Assembly (NCBI RefSeq): GCF_014197135.1
Contig: NZ_JACIFA010000001.1
Coordinates: 434,001-498,000, forward strand
Reading direction: 5' to 3'
Source: Sphingomonas zeae
GTDB taxonomy: Bacteria > Pseudomonadota > Alphaproteobacteria > Sphingomonadales > Sphingomonadaceae
DNA: 64,000 bases
Under the pieces are notes generated by a model. It did no database searches and was not told the DNA's origin. It saw only the letters and a list, made by a program, of their open reading frames with translations. This document shows positions 22,439-31,375 of the stretch, piece by piece; the stretch's first letter is position 1; each line of letters opens with the position of its first letter. Position numbers and translations under genes: made by a program.

Positions 22439-22598
22439 TGACGGTATAGCGGACGGCATAGGGAAACTTGTTCGATGCCGGATTTCTCTATACCGTCACA
22501 GCTAAGAGAGCTGCTGACGGTATAGTTTTTGGCCGTAAATAGCTAGAAACACGAGGGAAAAGCGCGTTCAGCGTCCCCTGTTTCGGCCTGACGGTATA
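22439..22598. repeat. Four copies of TGACGGTATA upstream of the integrase gene
   Basis: Copies at 22439-22448 (+), 22489-22498 (reverse), 22515-22524 (+) and 22589-22598 (+), with flanking bases partly conserved (CTGACGGTATAG/A). The 318-base gap between guaA and int is AT-richer than its surroundings and holds no gene. Spaced, oriented short repeats next to int are what arm-type integrase sites or excisionase/regulator sites look like. Confidence 0.65.
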
Positions 22599-22641
22599 AT
22601 TGGCGCCTCTCTGCTGTTTTTGAACAGAATTGGAGGCATCA

Positions 22642-23898
22642 ATGCTTACTGACACAGCAATTAAGGCACTGAAACCACAGAAGAAATTGTACAAGGTAAG
22701 CGACCGTGACGGTATGTACGTCGTGGTCCAGCCATCAGGTGCGATCGTGTTCCGGTACGACTATCGACTCAACGGCCGGCGCGAGACGCTGACGCTCGGT
22801 CGATACGGCCCTGACGGCCTCTCGCTTGCCAGGGCGCGCGAGAAGCTGATCGATGCGAAGCGGACCATTTCAGAGGGACGGTCGCCTGCTCAAGAGAAGC
22901 AGCATGACAAGCGTCGACTGAAAGAGGCGAAGCGGTTCGGCGAGTTCGGCGAAAAGTGGTTCCAAGAGTCGCGTATGGCCGATAGCACGCGGGCTATGCG
23001 GCGCTCCATCTACGAGCGCGACATCCTGCCGATATTCCGAAACAGGCTCCTGACGGAGATCACGCCCGACGATCTCCGTATGATGTGTGGGAAGGTGAAG
23101 GATCGCGGCGCTCCGGCTACGGCCGTCCATGTGCGCGATATCGTGAAGCTGATCTTTGCATTCGCGGTCTTGCATGGTGAGAAGGTCGCCAACCCGGCGG
23201 ATGAAGTTGGGCCCGCGTCCATCGCGACCTTCGTACCAAAGGATCGGTCGCTATCACCGGCGGAGATCCGCGTCATGCTCGGTCAGCTTGAGCATGTGCC
23301 GACGCTGCCGACCATACGGTTGGGAATGAAACTCTTCCTCTTGACGATGGTCAGGAAGAGCGAGCTCCAGGATGCCACTTGGGATGAGGTCGATTTCGAG
23401 AACGCCGTCTGGTCGATACCCAAGGAAAGAATGAAGCGGTCGAAGGCACACAACGTCTACCTGTCACAGCAGGCCGTCGACATCTTCATCGCGCTGAAAA
23501 CCTGCGCGGGCAATTCGCGCTATGTCCTCCCGTCGAGATATGACGCTGACGCGCCGATGTCGCGGGCGACGTTCAATCGGATTACGACTGCGGTGGTTGT
23601 TAGGGCGAAGAAGGAGGGGCTGCCACTCGAACCCTTCACTGTTCACGATCTTCGACGCACCGGCTCGACCTTATTGAATGAGCTCGGTTTCAACAGTGAC
23701 TGGATCGAGAAATGCCTGGCGCATGAGGACGGACGGTCCTCGCGCGGTGTCTACAACAAGGCGGAGTATGAGCATCAACGCCGGCACATGATGCAGGAGT
23801 GGTCCAATCTGGTAGACGCATGGGTCGTGGGTCGGAAGTATGTGCCGACCTTACTCCCGGCCACGATGGAGCTGCTTGAGCTCGAGCCTAGTGTTTGA
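22642..23898 (+). CDS. int: P4-type tyrosine integrase of the element
   Basis: Predicted 418-residue site-specific recombinase. The N-terminal arm-binding domain (DUF4102 type; LTDTAIKALKPQKKLYKVSD ... YVVVQPSG) is followed by a core-binding domain (about 95-195) and a catalytic domain with Arg238 (TMVRKSEL), His335 and Arg338 (VHDLRRTGS), His361 (CLAHEDG) and the nucleophile Tyr371 (GVYNKAEY). Start at the ATG at 22642 behind TGGAGG; a TTG at 22630 is less likely. Its position after guaA implies integration into the guaA 3' end. Its 3' end overlaps the convergent AlpA-like gene by 11 bases. Confidence 0.93.
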   Translation: MLTDTAIKALKPQKKLYKVSDRDGMYVVVQPSGAIVFRYDYRLNGRRETLTLGRYGPDGLSLARAREKLIDAKRTISEGRSPAQEKQHDKRRLKEAKRFGEFGEKWFQESRMADSTRAMRRSIYERDILPIFRNRLLTEITPDDLRMMCGKVKDRGAPATAVHVRDIVKLIFAFAVLHGEKVANPADEVGPASIATFVPKDRSLSPAEIRVMLGQLEHVPTLPTIRLGMKLFLLTMVRKSELQDATWDEVDFENAVWSIPKERMKRSKAHNVYLSQQAVDIFIALKTCAGNSRYVLPSRYDADAPMSRATFNRITTAVVVRAKKEGLPLEPFTVHDLRRTGSTLLNELGFNSDWIEKCLAHEDGRSSRGVYNKAEYEHQRRHMMQEWSNLVDAWVVGRKYVPTLLPATMELLELEPSV

Positions 23899-24157
23899 CC
23901 GGCCGAGAACGACGCAATCTCACATCGGGACTGGGAGCGCGCTTAACGGTGCTAGCCCGAGAGGCATGGCGTCGAGCGTCGAGCCAGGCTTCGACCTCTG
24001 CCAAGTCCCAGACGACGCAGCGCGAGGTAAGATAGAAGCGCTGCGGGAATTCTCCTCGCTGCTCCATGTCGTAGATCGTGCTGTCGGCAAGCGGCACGAT
24101 CTCTCGCAACTGCTGCCGGCGAATTGTCCTGCGGGCGACATGGGGCGCAGCACTCAT
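23888..24157 (-). CDS. AlpA-family DNA-binding protein (probable excisionase/regulator)
   Basis: Predicted 89-residue protein with the AlpA/MerR-like winged helix: LREIVPLADSTIYDMEQRGEFPQ and the C-terminal VVWDLAEVEAWLDAR are the family pattern. AlpA proteins act as excision factors or activators for P4-type integrases. It is convergent with int and overlaps its last 11 bases, so transcription of each gene produces antisense to the other's 3' end. Confidence 0.82.
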   Translation of the reverse strand: MSAAPHVARRTIRRQQLREIVPLADSTIYDMEQRGEFPQRFYLTSRCVVWDLAEVEAWLDARRHASRASTVKRAPSPDVRLRRSRPVKH

Positions 24158-24516
24158 ACTCTATCTCCACGTTTTTACTTTTGTGAAGATAGAAGACGAT
24201 AGATCGCCCACTTTGAAGCCCGCGCGTAAACGTGTGCGGTAATATCGGGGCATAGCGTACACATCGGACGGGTAGTCCCAGCGAGCAGGTGTCGCCTAAG
24301 AGCAACCCCTAAGCCTTCGCCCCTGTTTGAAAAGCCGCCGCCCGTAGAAATTTAGCCTGGTCGAACGCACGATTCACTTCATAATCCGCCGGAGCAATCC
24401 ATGTCGGTTCGAGTCCGACCGCCCGCACCATCGCTCAGAACCGGCTTTAGCAGAAGGGCTGCGTAGCTCTGGACGCCACGCGACGACGGGCGTGGGCGCA
24501 TGTCCGGCGGCGCCGG
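24158..24516. other. Gene-free stretch beside the AlpA-like gene
   Basis: No convincing protein gene. It contains the upstream region of the AlpA-like gene (left part) and the tRNA-like remnant (24347-24430). Short reading frames antisense to the remnant are artefacts of its T-arm. Confidence 0.45.
24347..24430 (+). pseudogene. tRNA-like remnant with intact T-arm and CCA end
   Basis: A perfect T-arm (GTCGG 24403-24407, loop TTCGAGT, CCGAC 24415-24419) is followed by CGCCCGC and the discriminator plus CCA (24427-24430). Upstream AGCCTGG resembles a D-loop and GATT-N8-AATC an anticodon arm, but the 5' acceptor strand that should pair with CGCCCGC is absent. The unit is therefore a degenerate tRNA or a 3'-end fragment, perhaps a relic of an attachment site. 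Only the 3' half is well supported. Confidence 0.5.
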
Positions 24517-24909
24517 CTACCGTTGTCCAATCTCTTGCAGGGTCAAGGCAACCATGATGCGAGTGGAGCACAGTGCCACGCGCAGGACCGTTTTGAGCGG
24601 CGACTGCGGAAACCGACTGTCCGCTGAGGCGGGCCGAGTCAGTAGCGCGAGAAGGTCAAGCTCGTCTCGAGCTAGAGGATGGTGGTGACCTGCGACAACC
24701 GGACGTCCAAGGCACGCCTCGAAGCTTGAAAACAACGCGTCGAGGACGGGTGCGAGGACTTCGCAGGCGCATGGTGCGAGTAATCGGGCGAGGTGCGGTT
24801 GGACCAGCCGGGTTTCCCGCCGTGCTAAACACCAGCAGCGCATAGCTTTGACGAGGAAAGCACGTTTCGCAGCGATCGGGCGCTGAGTGTGGCCGACGCA
24901 CACATGCAT
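24517..24909 (-). CDS. Hypothetical protein, possibly DUF6628-like
   Basis: Predicted 130-residue protein. The ATG at 24909 has GAAGGG at a suitable distance; a later ATG at 24843 (MRCWCLARRET) is also possible. The middle region LFSSFEACLGRPVVAGHHH followed by DELDLLALL resembles small sphingomonad proteins in which a Pro/His/Cys segment precedes an acidic DE-x-LL helix. No function is known. Supporting facts are codon pattern and ribosome site; the assignment to a family is tentative. It neighbours the phasin gene on the same strand. Confidence 0.45.
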   Translation of the reverse strand: MHVCVGHTQRPIAAKRAFLVKAMRCWCLARRETRLVQPHLARLLAPCACEVLAPVLDALFSSFEACLGRPVVAGHHHPLARDELDLLALLTRPASADSRFPQSPLKTVLRVALCSTRIMVALTLQEIGQR

Positions 24910-25021
24910 TGTATGGCCCTTCTCGCGCCCCTCCGGTCCCCGTTTGGTATCGAGCGATCTTATATCTGCTCAGGCGATGGAAAGGGTGCGACCCGAAGGC
25001 TCCGCGTCCGAGCTGGCTGTC

Positions 25022-25396
25022 CTATTCCGAGGTTGGGTCCAACAGCGCGGTCTCTGCCGTCTTGCTGATGTCCCTGAGATAGTCCTGGAACGCGGCAAGG
25101 CGTGAGCGGACGAACTCCGCCTGAAGATCTGCCGCCTCTTTGAAATCTCGAACCTGCATCAGGCGCGTCAGATGCTCGGTGCTCGCTGCGGCGGTCGCCT
25201 GCGAGTAGGCGATGGTTTTCGTAGTCGTTTCCACCGCCAGCTTGCTCGCTCGCACGCCGTTTGCGCGCGCGGCACTCAGGGACGACTGTCCCGACTTCAT
25301 GGCCACGTCGAGGACTTGGTGCATCCGATCGAGGTTCGCGGCGGCCAGCGTCCGCGCGCCAACGTCGCTATCAGGAGGGCTGTCGTTCGCGGTCAT
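25022..25396 (-). CDS. Phasin-family protein (polyhydroxyalkanoate granule coat)
   Basis: Predicted 124-residue amphipathic helical protein. The region MKSGQSSLSAARANGVRASKL followed by EHLTRLMQVRDFKEAADLQAEFVRSRL matches the Phasin_2 pattern of proteins that coat PHA granules and keep them dispersed. It is divergent from the acetoacetate decarboxylase operon across a 166-base spacer containing the large TetR-type palindrome, and so is probably controlled with it. The metabolic neighbours (3-hydroxybutyrate dehydrogenase, patatin) support a link to PHA turnover. Confidence 0.75.
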   Translation of the reverse strand: MTANDSPPDSDVGARTLAAANLDRMHQVLDVAMKSGQSSLSAARANGVRASKLAVETTTKTIAYSQATAAASTEHLTRLMQVRDFKEAADLQAEFVRSRLAAFQDYLRDISKTAETALLDPTSE

Positions 25397-25448
25397 GACT
25401 CGTCCTACGTCGCTTCGGTTTCGGCCATGTCAGTAGACCTTCAACCGA

Positions 25449-25481
25449 CTAGAGTCAACCGAACCGTTCGGTTGACTCTAG
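25449..25481. promoter_or_regulatory. 33-bp palindromic operator between phasin gene and adc operon
   Basis: Perfect inverted repeat with 15-base arms CTAGAGTCAACCGAA / TTCGGTTGACTCTAG and a three-base centre CCG. Its core ACCGAA-N3-TTCGGT recurs in front of the TetR gene at 29670-30338, so that regulator is the likely ligand. The TTGAC on the right arm could serve as a -35 box for the rightward operon. Confidence 0.75.
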
Positions 25482-25562
25482 GGCATCTCGGGGAGTAGTC
25501 GGTAGACGGCAGAAGCAGCTCAGAATGTGGGCCACAGGTCAGTTTCAATAGGAGAACTGTCC

Positions 25563-26315
25563 ATGGATTTTGATGAGGTGAGGTCGCGGGCGTTTGCGAT
25601 GCCTGTATGTAACCCGGCGTTCCCGCGCCCGCCCTATCGGTTCTACAACCGCGAATACATCGTCATCAAATACCGAACCGACCCAGAAGCGTTGCGGGAA
25701 GTGGTTCCGGCACCGCTCGAAATAGACGAGCCGGTTGTGAACTATGAGTTCATCAGGATGCCGGACTCGACTGGGTTCGGCGACTATACGGAGACCGGGC
25801 AGGTTATCCCGGTGCGCTTCAACGGCGTGCCGGGGGGCTATGTCCACTCCATGTATCTGGACGACGATGCGCCTATCGCCGGAGGGCGAGAAATCTGGGG
25901 CTTTCCGAAGAAGCTCGCCACGCCTTCAATCGCCCATGAATCGGACGTGATCGTTGGCAAGCTTCACTATGGAAGCGCGCTCTGCGCCCTGGGCACGATG
26001 GGCTACAAGCACGTCATTCTCGATCATGAACCGATCCTTGCGGCCATGCGGCAGCCCAACTTCATGCTCAAGGTGATCCCTCACGTCGATTGCACGCCGC
26101 GCATCTGTGAACTGGTGCGCTATCATCTTGAGGATATCGACCTGAAGGGCGCGTGGGGCGGCCCCGCCGCGCTCGATCTCTACCCGCACGCTCTCGCCGA
26201 CGTCGCAAGGCTGCCAGTGCGCGAGATTGTCGCGGCAACCCATTTCATCGCGGATCTCACGCTGGGATTGGGTGAGGTCGTCCATGACTATCTGAAGGAT
26301 GATCCGCGGGTATGA
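25563..26315 (+). CDS. adc: Acetoacetate decarboxylase family protein
   Basis: Predicted 250-residue enzyme of the ADC superfamily, which decarboxylates acetoacetate to acetone and CO2 through a Schiff base. The adjacent lysines Lys116-Lys117 in WGFPKKLA correspond to the active-site pair, and the barrel motif [21 protein letters not shown] is present. The ATG at 25563 follows AGGAGAAC. First gene of an operon with the reductase-patatin fusion and 3-hydroxybutyrate dehydrogenase; together these act on the acetoacetate/3-hydroxybutyrate node. Confidence 0.85.
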   Translation: MDFDEVRSRAFAMPVCNPAFPRPPYRFYNREYIVIKYRTDPEALREVVPAPLEIDEPVVNYEFIRMPDSTGFGDYTETGQVIPVRFNGVPGGYVHSMYLDDDAPIAGGREIWGFPKKLATPSIAHESDVIVGKLHYGSALCALGTMGYKHVILDHEPILAAMRQPNFMLKVIPHVDCTPRICELVRYHLEDIDLKGAWGGPAALDLYPHALADVARLPVREIVAATHFIADLTLGLGEVVHDYLKDDPRV

Positions 26316-26405
26316 TCCGGTGCCAATCGCGCACGCAGCGTCGAGACGCCGCCTCAGTCCCGGACATCCAGCGGCGACCGCGCTTTCGAGGCGAGGCCGC
26401 GCGCC

Positions 26406-28832
26406 GTGGCAAGTGAGAGATTCGATTTCCTGCTGCTGGGCGGCGGTTTGGCCAGCGCGACAGCGGCGGAGACGTTGCGGCGCGAGGGCGCCATTGGCAC
26501 GATCGGCATCCTCTCGGCTGAGGAATTCCCGCCATATCATCGTCCCAGACTGTCGAAGCAATATCTTATCGGAACGTCGACGGACGTCGATATCCTCGTC
26601 CATCCTGTCGACTACTATCGCCAGCAGAACATAAGCCTCGTCCTCGGCGCCGAGGTGACAGCCGTCGATCCGGCGTCACGGACGGTTCGGACAGACGACG
26701 GCGACTCATTCGAGTATGGCAAACTGCTGATCGCCACGGGCGCCGCCCCGCGTCGCCTTGACGTGTCGGGCGCGGATAAGGAGGGGGTCTTCTACCTTCG
26801 GCGCAAAGTCGATTGCGACGTCGTGCGGAAAGCGGCTCAGCCAGGCCGTAAGGTGGTGGTACTCGGTGCGAGTTTCCTCGGCATGGAAATCGCGCTCTCG
26901 CTGATCGAGTTGGGCCTGGAGGTGACGATGCTCGACATCGCCACGCGGGTGTTGCCGCATCTGGAAGCGCCGGCGATCTCGACCTTCTTCCAGGGATATG
27001 CTGAAGGGAAAGGGGCGACGATCCTGCTCGACGACACGGCGGTCGAGGTGATCGGGGACGGCCACGTGGCGGGGGTCCGCACGCAAAAAGGGCGCGAAAT
27101 CCCGTGCGACATGGTGATCGTCAGCGTCGGAGTCATGCCGGCCACCAGTTTTCTCGATGGTAGCGGTATTCTGCTTGAGCATGGCTTCGTCGCCGTTGAC
27201 GACAGACTGCGCACGAACACCGAGGATGTCTTTGCGGCAGGCGACGTTACGTCCTTCTACGATCCAGTGTTTCGGCGTAGGCGCCATATTGAGCATTGGG
27301 ACAATGCTGTTCGCCAGGGGCGCCTTGCCGCCCGGAATATGATCGGACGTCGGCTCCGGTACGATGAAGTTTCCTACTTCTATTGCGAAATGGGCGAGTT
27401 GGGCTTCGACATGCTTGGCATTCCGGAGAACGCCGAGGATTGGATCAGTCGAGGCGACCTGAAGGATGGTTCCTATGCGCTCTTTTATCTGCGCGACGAC
27501 GTTCCGCAGGCCGCCTTCTCCATGGGCCGCCCGTCAAGCGAGATCCGGGTAGCCGAGGGGCTGATCCGATACCGGGTCAACCTTGAGCGATATCGGGACC
27601 AACTCGGCGATCCGGCATACCTGCTCGAAACCATTCCCGCGCAGAAGGTGCTCGTCTTGCAGGGCGGAGGCGCGCTTGGTGCGTTCGAGTGCGGCGTCGT
27701 TCACGCGCTGGAGGAAGAGCATATCTTCCCAGATATTGTCGCGGGCGTGTCGATCGGCGCGTTAAATGGCGCCATCATCGCCGGAAATCCCCGCCACTCC
27801 ACCGAAGCGCTCCAATCATTCTGGAATGACCTTACAGTCGTCGCGCCGCCGTTGCCATTTGCGGAAATGCGTCGCGCCGCCGTCGGGGCTCAGATCCTGG
27901 CCTTTGGCGTGCCAAAGTTTTTCAAGCCCCGCTGGATGCCGCCCTTCGATTTCCTGGCCCCGTGGACCGGCTATTACGACACGTCGCCTATGCGGAGGCT
28001 CATTGCGCAGTATGTCGATTTCTCGAGCCTCAAGAGCAGCCCGGTCAGACTGCTGGTGGGCGCGGTCAACGTGACAACCGCGCAGTTGGAAGTCTTCGAC
28101 AGCTACATCGACGATCTGACGCCGGATCATGTTCTGGCGAGCGGAAGCTTGCCGCCGGGCTTCTCCTGGACGGTGGTGGACGGCACGGCCTATTGGGATG
28201 GTGGTATCGTCAGCAACTCGCCGCTGGATCTGGTGCTCGATCGGTGCGGCCCGGACGGGAAGCGGATCTATATCGTCGATCTCTTCGCGGGCGACGCGCC
28301 GCTTCCGACCAACATGATCGAGGTTCTCGCGCGGCGCGACGAGGTCGTCTATTCCGAACGTGTGCGCAGCGATCTCCGCATTCGCGAAATGACCGACGCG
28401 TACCGCAGCATGATCAACATTATTCTGTCGGGCATCGATCAGGTCGAGCGCGCGAAGATTATGCGGCATCCCCGCTTCATTCAGTTGATGGGCGACGGCT
28501 TCACCAACGAGATCACGCGGTTCCAACGCCCTCGCAGACCGGGCGAAGCGTCATCTCGCGACTATGACTTCTCGGACGAATCGATCCGACGGCTGCAAGC
28601 CGAAGGCTATGATTTAGTAAAGCAGACGCTGGTCAAAACCAGCAAGGCGGGCGTGTCAGCCACGCCCAAAGCCAGTTCCGCGCTCGAAGAAATCAAGCAC
28701 GCCGAAGCGGCAGCAGGCACGGCAGCCGGCCGATCGCTCTCGGGCGCCGACGCGGTTCTCCAGACGATTGCGCAGGCTGCGCCAGTTCTTGGCACCCCGC
28801 GGAAACGGAAAAGCAAAAAGGAGTCTCCATGA
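26406..28832 (+). CDS. Fusion of FAD/NAD(P) reductase and patatin-like lipase
   Basis: Predicted 808-residue protein joining two enzymes. Residues 1 to about 395 form a pyridine-nucleotide-disulfide-type flavoprotein of the ferredoxin/rubredoxin reductase group: [10 protein letters not shown] (FAD), [11 protein letters not shown] (NAD(P)H) and [13 protein letters not shown] (FAD), without a redox CxxC. Residues about 414-690 form a patatin lipase: oxyanion loop QGGGALGAF at 419, nucleophile Ser449 in GVSIGALNG and Asp598 in [12 protein letters not shown]-terminal Lys-rich tail ends [12 protein letters not shown] start at 26406; the stop overlaps the next ATG by four bases. It would hydrolyse an acyl or PHA ester while receiving electrons from NAD(P)H, but the substrate is unknown. 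Confidence 0.85.
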   Translation: MASERFDFLLLGGGLASATAAETLRREGAIGTIGILSAEEFPPYHRPRLSKQYLIGTSTDVDILVHPVDYYRQQNISLVLGAEVTAVDPASRTVRTDDGDSFEYGKLLIATGAAPRRLDVSGADKEGVFYLRRKVDCDVVRKAAQPGRKVVVLGASFLGMEIALSLIELGLEVTMLDIATRVLPHLEAPAISTFFQGYAEGKGATILLDDTAVEVIGDGHVAGVRTQKGREIPCDMVIVSVGVMPATSFLDGSGILLEHGFVAVDDRLRTNTEDVFAAGDVTSFYDPVFRRRRHIEHWDNAVRQGRLAARNMIGRRLRYDEVSYFYCEMGELGFDMLGIPENAEDWISRGDLKDGSYALFYLRDDVPQAAFSMGRPSSEIRVAEGLIRYRVNLERYRDQLGDPAYLLETIPAQKVLVLQGGGALGAFECGVVHALEEEHIFPDIVAGVSIGALNGAIIAGNPRHSTEALQSFWNDLTVVAPPLPFAEMRRAAVGAQILAFGVPKFFKPRWMPPFDFLAPWTGYYDTSPMRRLIAQYVDFSSLKSSPVRLLVGAVNVTTAQLEVFDSYIDDLTPDHVLASGSLPPGFSWTVVDGTAYWDGGIVSNSPLDLVLDRCGPDGKRIYIVDLFAGDAPLPTNMIEVLARRDEVVYSERVRSDLRIREMTDAYRSMINIILSGIDQVERAKIMRHPRFIQLMGDGFTNEITRFQRPRRPGEASSRDYDFSDESIRRLQAEGYDLVKQTLVKTSKAGVSATPKASSALEEIKHAEAAAGTAAGRSLSGADAVLQTIAQAAPVLGTPRKRKSKKESP

Positions 28833-29608
28833 TGCTGTCAGGCAAGGTCGCGGTCATTACAGGTGCGGCAAGCGGAATCGGCAATGACATCGCGCTCGAG
28901 TTCGTGCGCCACGGGGCGAAGGTCGTGATCGCCGATCTCCAGCTCGAGAAGGCCGAAGCTGCGGCGGCGGTGCTCGATCCCAAAGGTGAGGCAGCGATGG
29001 CCGTCGCGATGGATGTCGCCGACGAGCGCCAAGTGGAAGCTGGCGTCGAGGCCGTCATAAAGCGCTTTGGCTGCGTTGACATTCTGGTTTCGAACGCAGG
29101 AATCCAGATCGTCGCACCGCTGGATGAGTTCAAATTTTCGGACTGGAAACGGCTGCTCGCGATCCATCTCGACGGCGCATTCCTGACGACGCGGGCGTGC
29201 CTCAAGCACATGTACGCCCAGGGCGGCGGCAGTGTCATTTACATGGGCTCCGTCCATTCCAAGGAAGCGTCCGTACTGAAAGCGCCCTATGTGACGGCGA
29301 AGCATGGACTCATCGGGCTGGCGAAGGTCGTTGCGAAGGAGGGCGCGGCGCACGGTGTCCGCGCGAACGTGATATGCCCCGGCTTTGTCCGCACGCCCCT
29401 AGTCGAAAAGCAGATCCCGGAGCAGGCACGGGAGCTGGGGATCAGCGAGGAAGACGTGATCAAGAAGGTGATGCTCAAGGAGACTGTGGATGGCGAGTTC
29501 ACGACCGTCGAAGACGTCGCCCGCACCGCGGTGTTCCTCGCGGGGTTCCCGAGCAACGCGCTGACGGGTCAGTCCATCGTCGTCAGCCACGGTTGGTTCA
29601 TGCAATAA
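28829..29608 (+). CDS. bdhA: 3-hydroxybutyrate dehydrogenase
   Basis: Predicted 259-residue short-chain dehydrogenase interconverting D-3-hydroxybutyrate and acetoacetate with NAD(H). It has the Rossmann motif [11 protein letters not shown], catalytic Tyr and Lys in APYVTAKHG, and the highly family-specific stretches [28 protein letters not shown] and [15 protein letters not shown]. Start at the ATG at 28829, within AAGGAG-spaced ATGATG and overlapping the upstream stop. It supplies or drains acetoacetate for the decarboxylase encoded two genes upstream. Confidence 0.92.
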   Translation: MMLSGKVAVITGAASGIGNDIALEFVRHGAKVVIADLQLEKAEAAAAVLDPKGEAAMAVAMDVADERQVEAGVEAVIKRFGCVDILVSNAGIQIVAPLDEFKFSDWKRLLAIHLDGAFLTTRACLKHMYAQGGGSVIYMGSVHSKEASVLKAPYVTAKHGLIGLAKVVAKEGAAHGVRANVICPGFVRTPLVEKQIPEQARELGISEEDVIKKVMLKETVDGEFTTVEDVARTAVFLAGFPSNALTGQSIVVSHGWFMQ

Positions 29609-29669
29609 GGTTCTTCCGATGCCTCAGCCGGTCTCCGGGTGTCGATCGCTGCACGACGCTAGGTGATGC

Positions 29670-30338
29670 CTATTGATGCGACTGCGGCGCGGATGCTCCT
29701 GATCTCCGGCCGTAAGCGGCCGCGAACGCCTCAACTGCTGAGTCGACCAAGTAGTTGATTTCGCCGCTATCCGGGGCCTCGCGGACACAGAGCAGAAACT
29801 CGAGCCAGATATCCGCCTGGCAAAGGCGAACGAACTGAGACGCTGCGAGTGAGACATCTGGAATCGCGAAGTGACCTTGCTCGACGCAACGATGCAGGAA
29901 AGCTGTGAGCTTATCGTGTGCGGCCTTCGGGCCGCCATCGTAGAATAGCTTTCCAATCTTCGGGAACCGGCTTGCCTCTGCGATGACTAGGCGCAGGATC
30001 GCCGAGACGGTCGGATGAGTGGTCAGCTTCAAATATCTGACACCTAGCTCGCGTAGAGCCGCGGCCGGATTTTCGGTATGTTCTGGCAGCTCAAAGACGA
30101 GGTTCGCCCGCGCCTCGATTTCCGAGTGCATGAACTCGTCGAACATCTGCTCCTTGCTATCGAAGTAGGTGTAGAGCGTGCCTTTCGAGCCGGCCCCTGC
30201 TTTCGCGATATCGCCCATCGATGTACCAGCGAAACCGTTCTCGAGAAACAATCTTCCCGCGACATTGAGAATGTGCGTGCGTTTATCGCTGGATTGCTGG
30301 CTCGCCATCGTCATTCCTGCGTTTTCTCTGCCCGACAT
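29670..30338 (-). CDS. TetR-family repressor, probable regulator of the adc operon
   Basis: Predicted 222-residue regulator. The DNA-binding domain (HILNVAGRLFLENGFAGTSM ... GSKGTLYTYFDSKEQMF) and an AefR-like C-terminal ligand domain are clear. The start at 30338 (MSGRENAG) follows GGAGCGGAG; in-frame ATGs at 30314 and 30308 are alternatives. Its own upstream operator (30378-30392) shares the core ACCGAA-N3-TTCGGT with the palindrome before the adc operon and phasin gene, pointing to autoregulation plus control of that divergent pair. It is convergent with bdhA. Confidence 0.88.
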   Translation of the reverse strand: MSGRENAGMTMASQQSSDKRTHILNVAGRLFLENGFAGTSMGDIAKAGAGSKGTLYTYFDSKEQMFDEFMHSEIEARANLVFELPEHTENPAAALRELGVRYLKLTTHPTVSAILRLVIAEASRFPKIGKLFYDGGPKAAHDKLTAFLHRCVEQGHFAIPDVSLAASQFVRLCQADIWLEFLLCVREAPDSGEINYLVDSAVEAFAAAYGRRSGASAPQSHQ

Positions 30339-30371
30339 AGCTCCGCTCCAAGCCACTGGCTCTGGGATTCG

Positions 30372-30397
30372 TGTCATACCGAACGGTTCGGTTGACA
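30372..30397. promoter_or_regulatory. Second ACCGAA-N3-TTCGGT operator, before the TetR gene
   Basis: TGTCATACCGAACGGTTCGG continued by TTGACA: an inverted repeat with core arms ACCGAA (30378-30383) and TTCGGT (30387-30392) and outer TGTCA/TGACA. It lies 34 bases upstream of the TetR start and also in front of the rightward TetR gene at 30567. The same core is in the 25449-25481 palindrome. Confidence 0.75.
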
Positions 30398-30566
30398 GCG
30401 TAGTGGGTTCCATAGCGGAACACTCGGTCAATATGAAGCGAGCGGCGGGATGCACATTTCGTTTCGTGCCAGCTTGCCGTGCTGGCGGGCGCACGTCGAA
30501 ATTTCCCGCGCGACGGGGGCGCGCGCGAGATTGAGCTTATCGGTTTCCAGGTTTATTGGACTGGCT

Positions 30567-31205
30567 ATGCCGAAGCGTGGGTTGACGCCTTCATGTGGTG
30601 ATCGCGTGCTGGATGCAGCAATTGATCAGTTCGGACGGCACGGGATTTGCGGTGCTAGTACGCGAGCGATCGCGGCGGCTGCCGGAACTGCGATGTCGTC
30701 GATTACCTATCACTATGGCGGAAAGGAAGGCATCTACCTCGCTGCGGCCTATCACATTGCAGAGCGCTGTGAGCGTGTGCTTGCTCCAACCCTAGAGAGG
30801 GCAAGCCTGGACGGCGAACTGGACGGAGAGGCAGCTATCGAGAAGATCGATGAACTCGTCGTCGATCTCCTTCATCTGATGCTGGATGACCAAAGTGCGC
30901 CGTGGGCGAGATTCATTTTGCGCGAACAACTGGAGCCGACGGATGCGTTCGATATTCTCTACTCCGCCGTATTGGAGCGTGTGGGCGACCGGCTGATTGA
31001 CGTAATGGCGCAGCTCGGCCGGGGGCTATGGAGCAGCACCGAAATTCGCCTAAAGGCCTTTACAATCCTCAGCCAGGTGCGGATGTTCCGTACGGCACCT
31101 GAGATGCTGCAGCGTATGACCGGCCTCGATCCGACGAAGTCGGAGAATGCGGACGCTATCGAACAATTTGTGCGCCGGATTTGTAGAGCAACCCTGCTGG
31201 CTTAA
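30567..31205 (+). CDS. TetR-family regulator of the CecR/YbiH type
   Basis: Predicted 212-residue regulator starting MPKRGLTPSCGDRVLDAAI. The helix-turn-helix (GICGASTRAIAAAAGTAMSS ... YHYGGKEGIY) and the C-terminal DUF1956-like domain (APWARFILREQLEPTDAFDILYS) match the CecR/YbiH group, which senses xenobiotics. It is divergent from the repressor at 29670-30338 and may share the operator between them. Target genes are not evident. Confidence 0.85.
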   Translation: MPKRGLTPSCGDRVLDAAIDQFGRHGICGASTRAIAAAAGTAMSSITYHYGGKEGIYLAAAYHIAERCERVLAPTLERASLDGELDGEAAIEKIDELVVDLLHLMLDDQSAPWARFILREQLEPTDAFDILYSAVLERVGDRLIDVMAQLGRGLWSSTEIRLKAFTILSQVRMFRTAPEMLQRMTGLDPTKSENADAIEQFVRRICRATLLA

Positions 31206-31375
31206 ATCGCTATACGAGCCCGCTTCCATTCTTCCATTTAACCGGCCGTCGATTGCGCCGCCTTCGCCGGGAGAGCGGTCATGCTCGAGATAGATCGCGC
31301 CTTCAGAATGGTTCTGAGGTCGTCCGCGCGCTGATGGATGCGTTGGATTAGGTGTGCGCCTCTTCATGAGTTTGG
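31206..31375. other. Short gene-free convergent spacer
   Basis: 170 bases between two convergent regulator genes. I see no gene, strong terminator or repeat. Confidence 0.35.

Noticed and set aside
22439..22598. CRISPR-like interpretation of the repeated 10-mers
   Set aside because: Units are only 10 bases, irregularly spaced and one is inverted; no cas genes are present. Integrase or regulator sites fit better.
24374..24571. Small minus-strand frame containing CGRSDSNRHG
   Set aside because: This peptide type arises from translating the antisense of a tRNA T-arm and CCA end; it coincides with the tRNA-like remnant.
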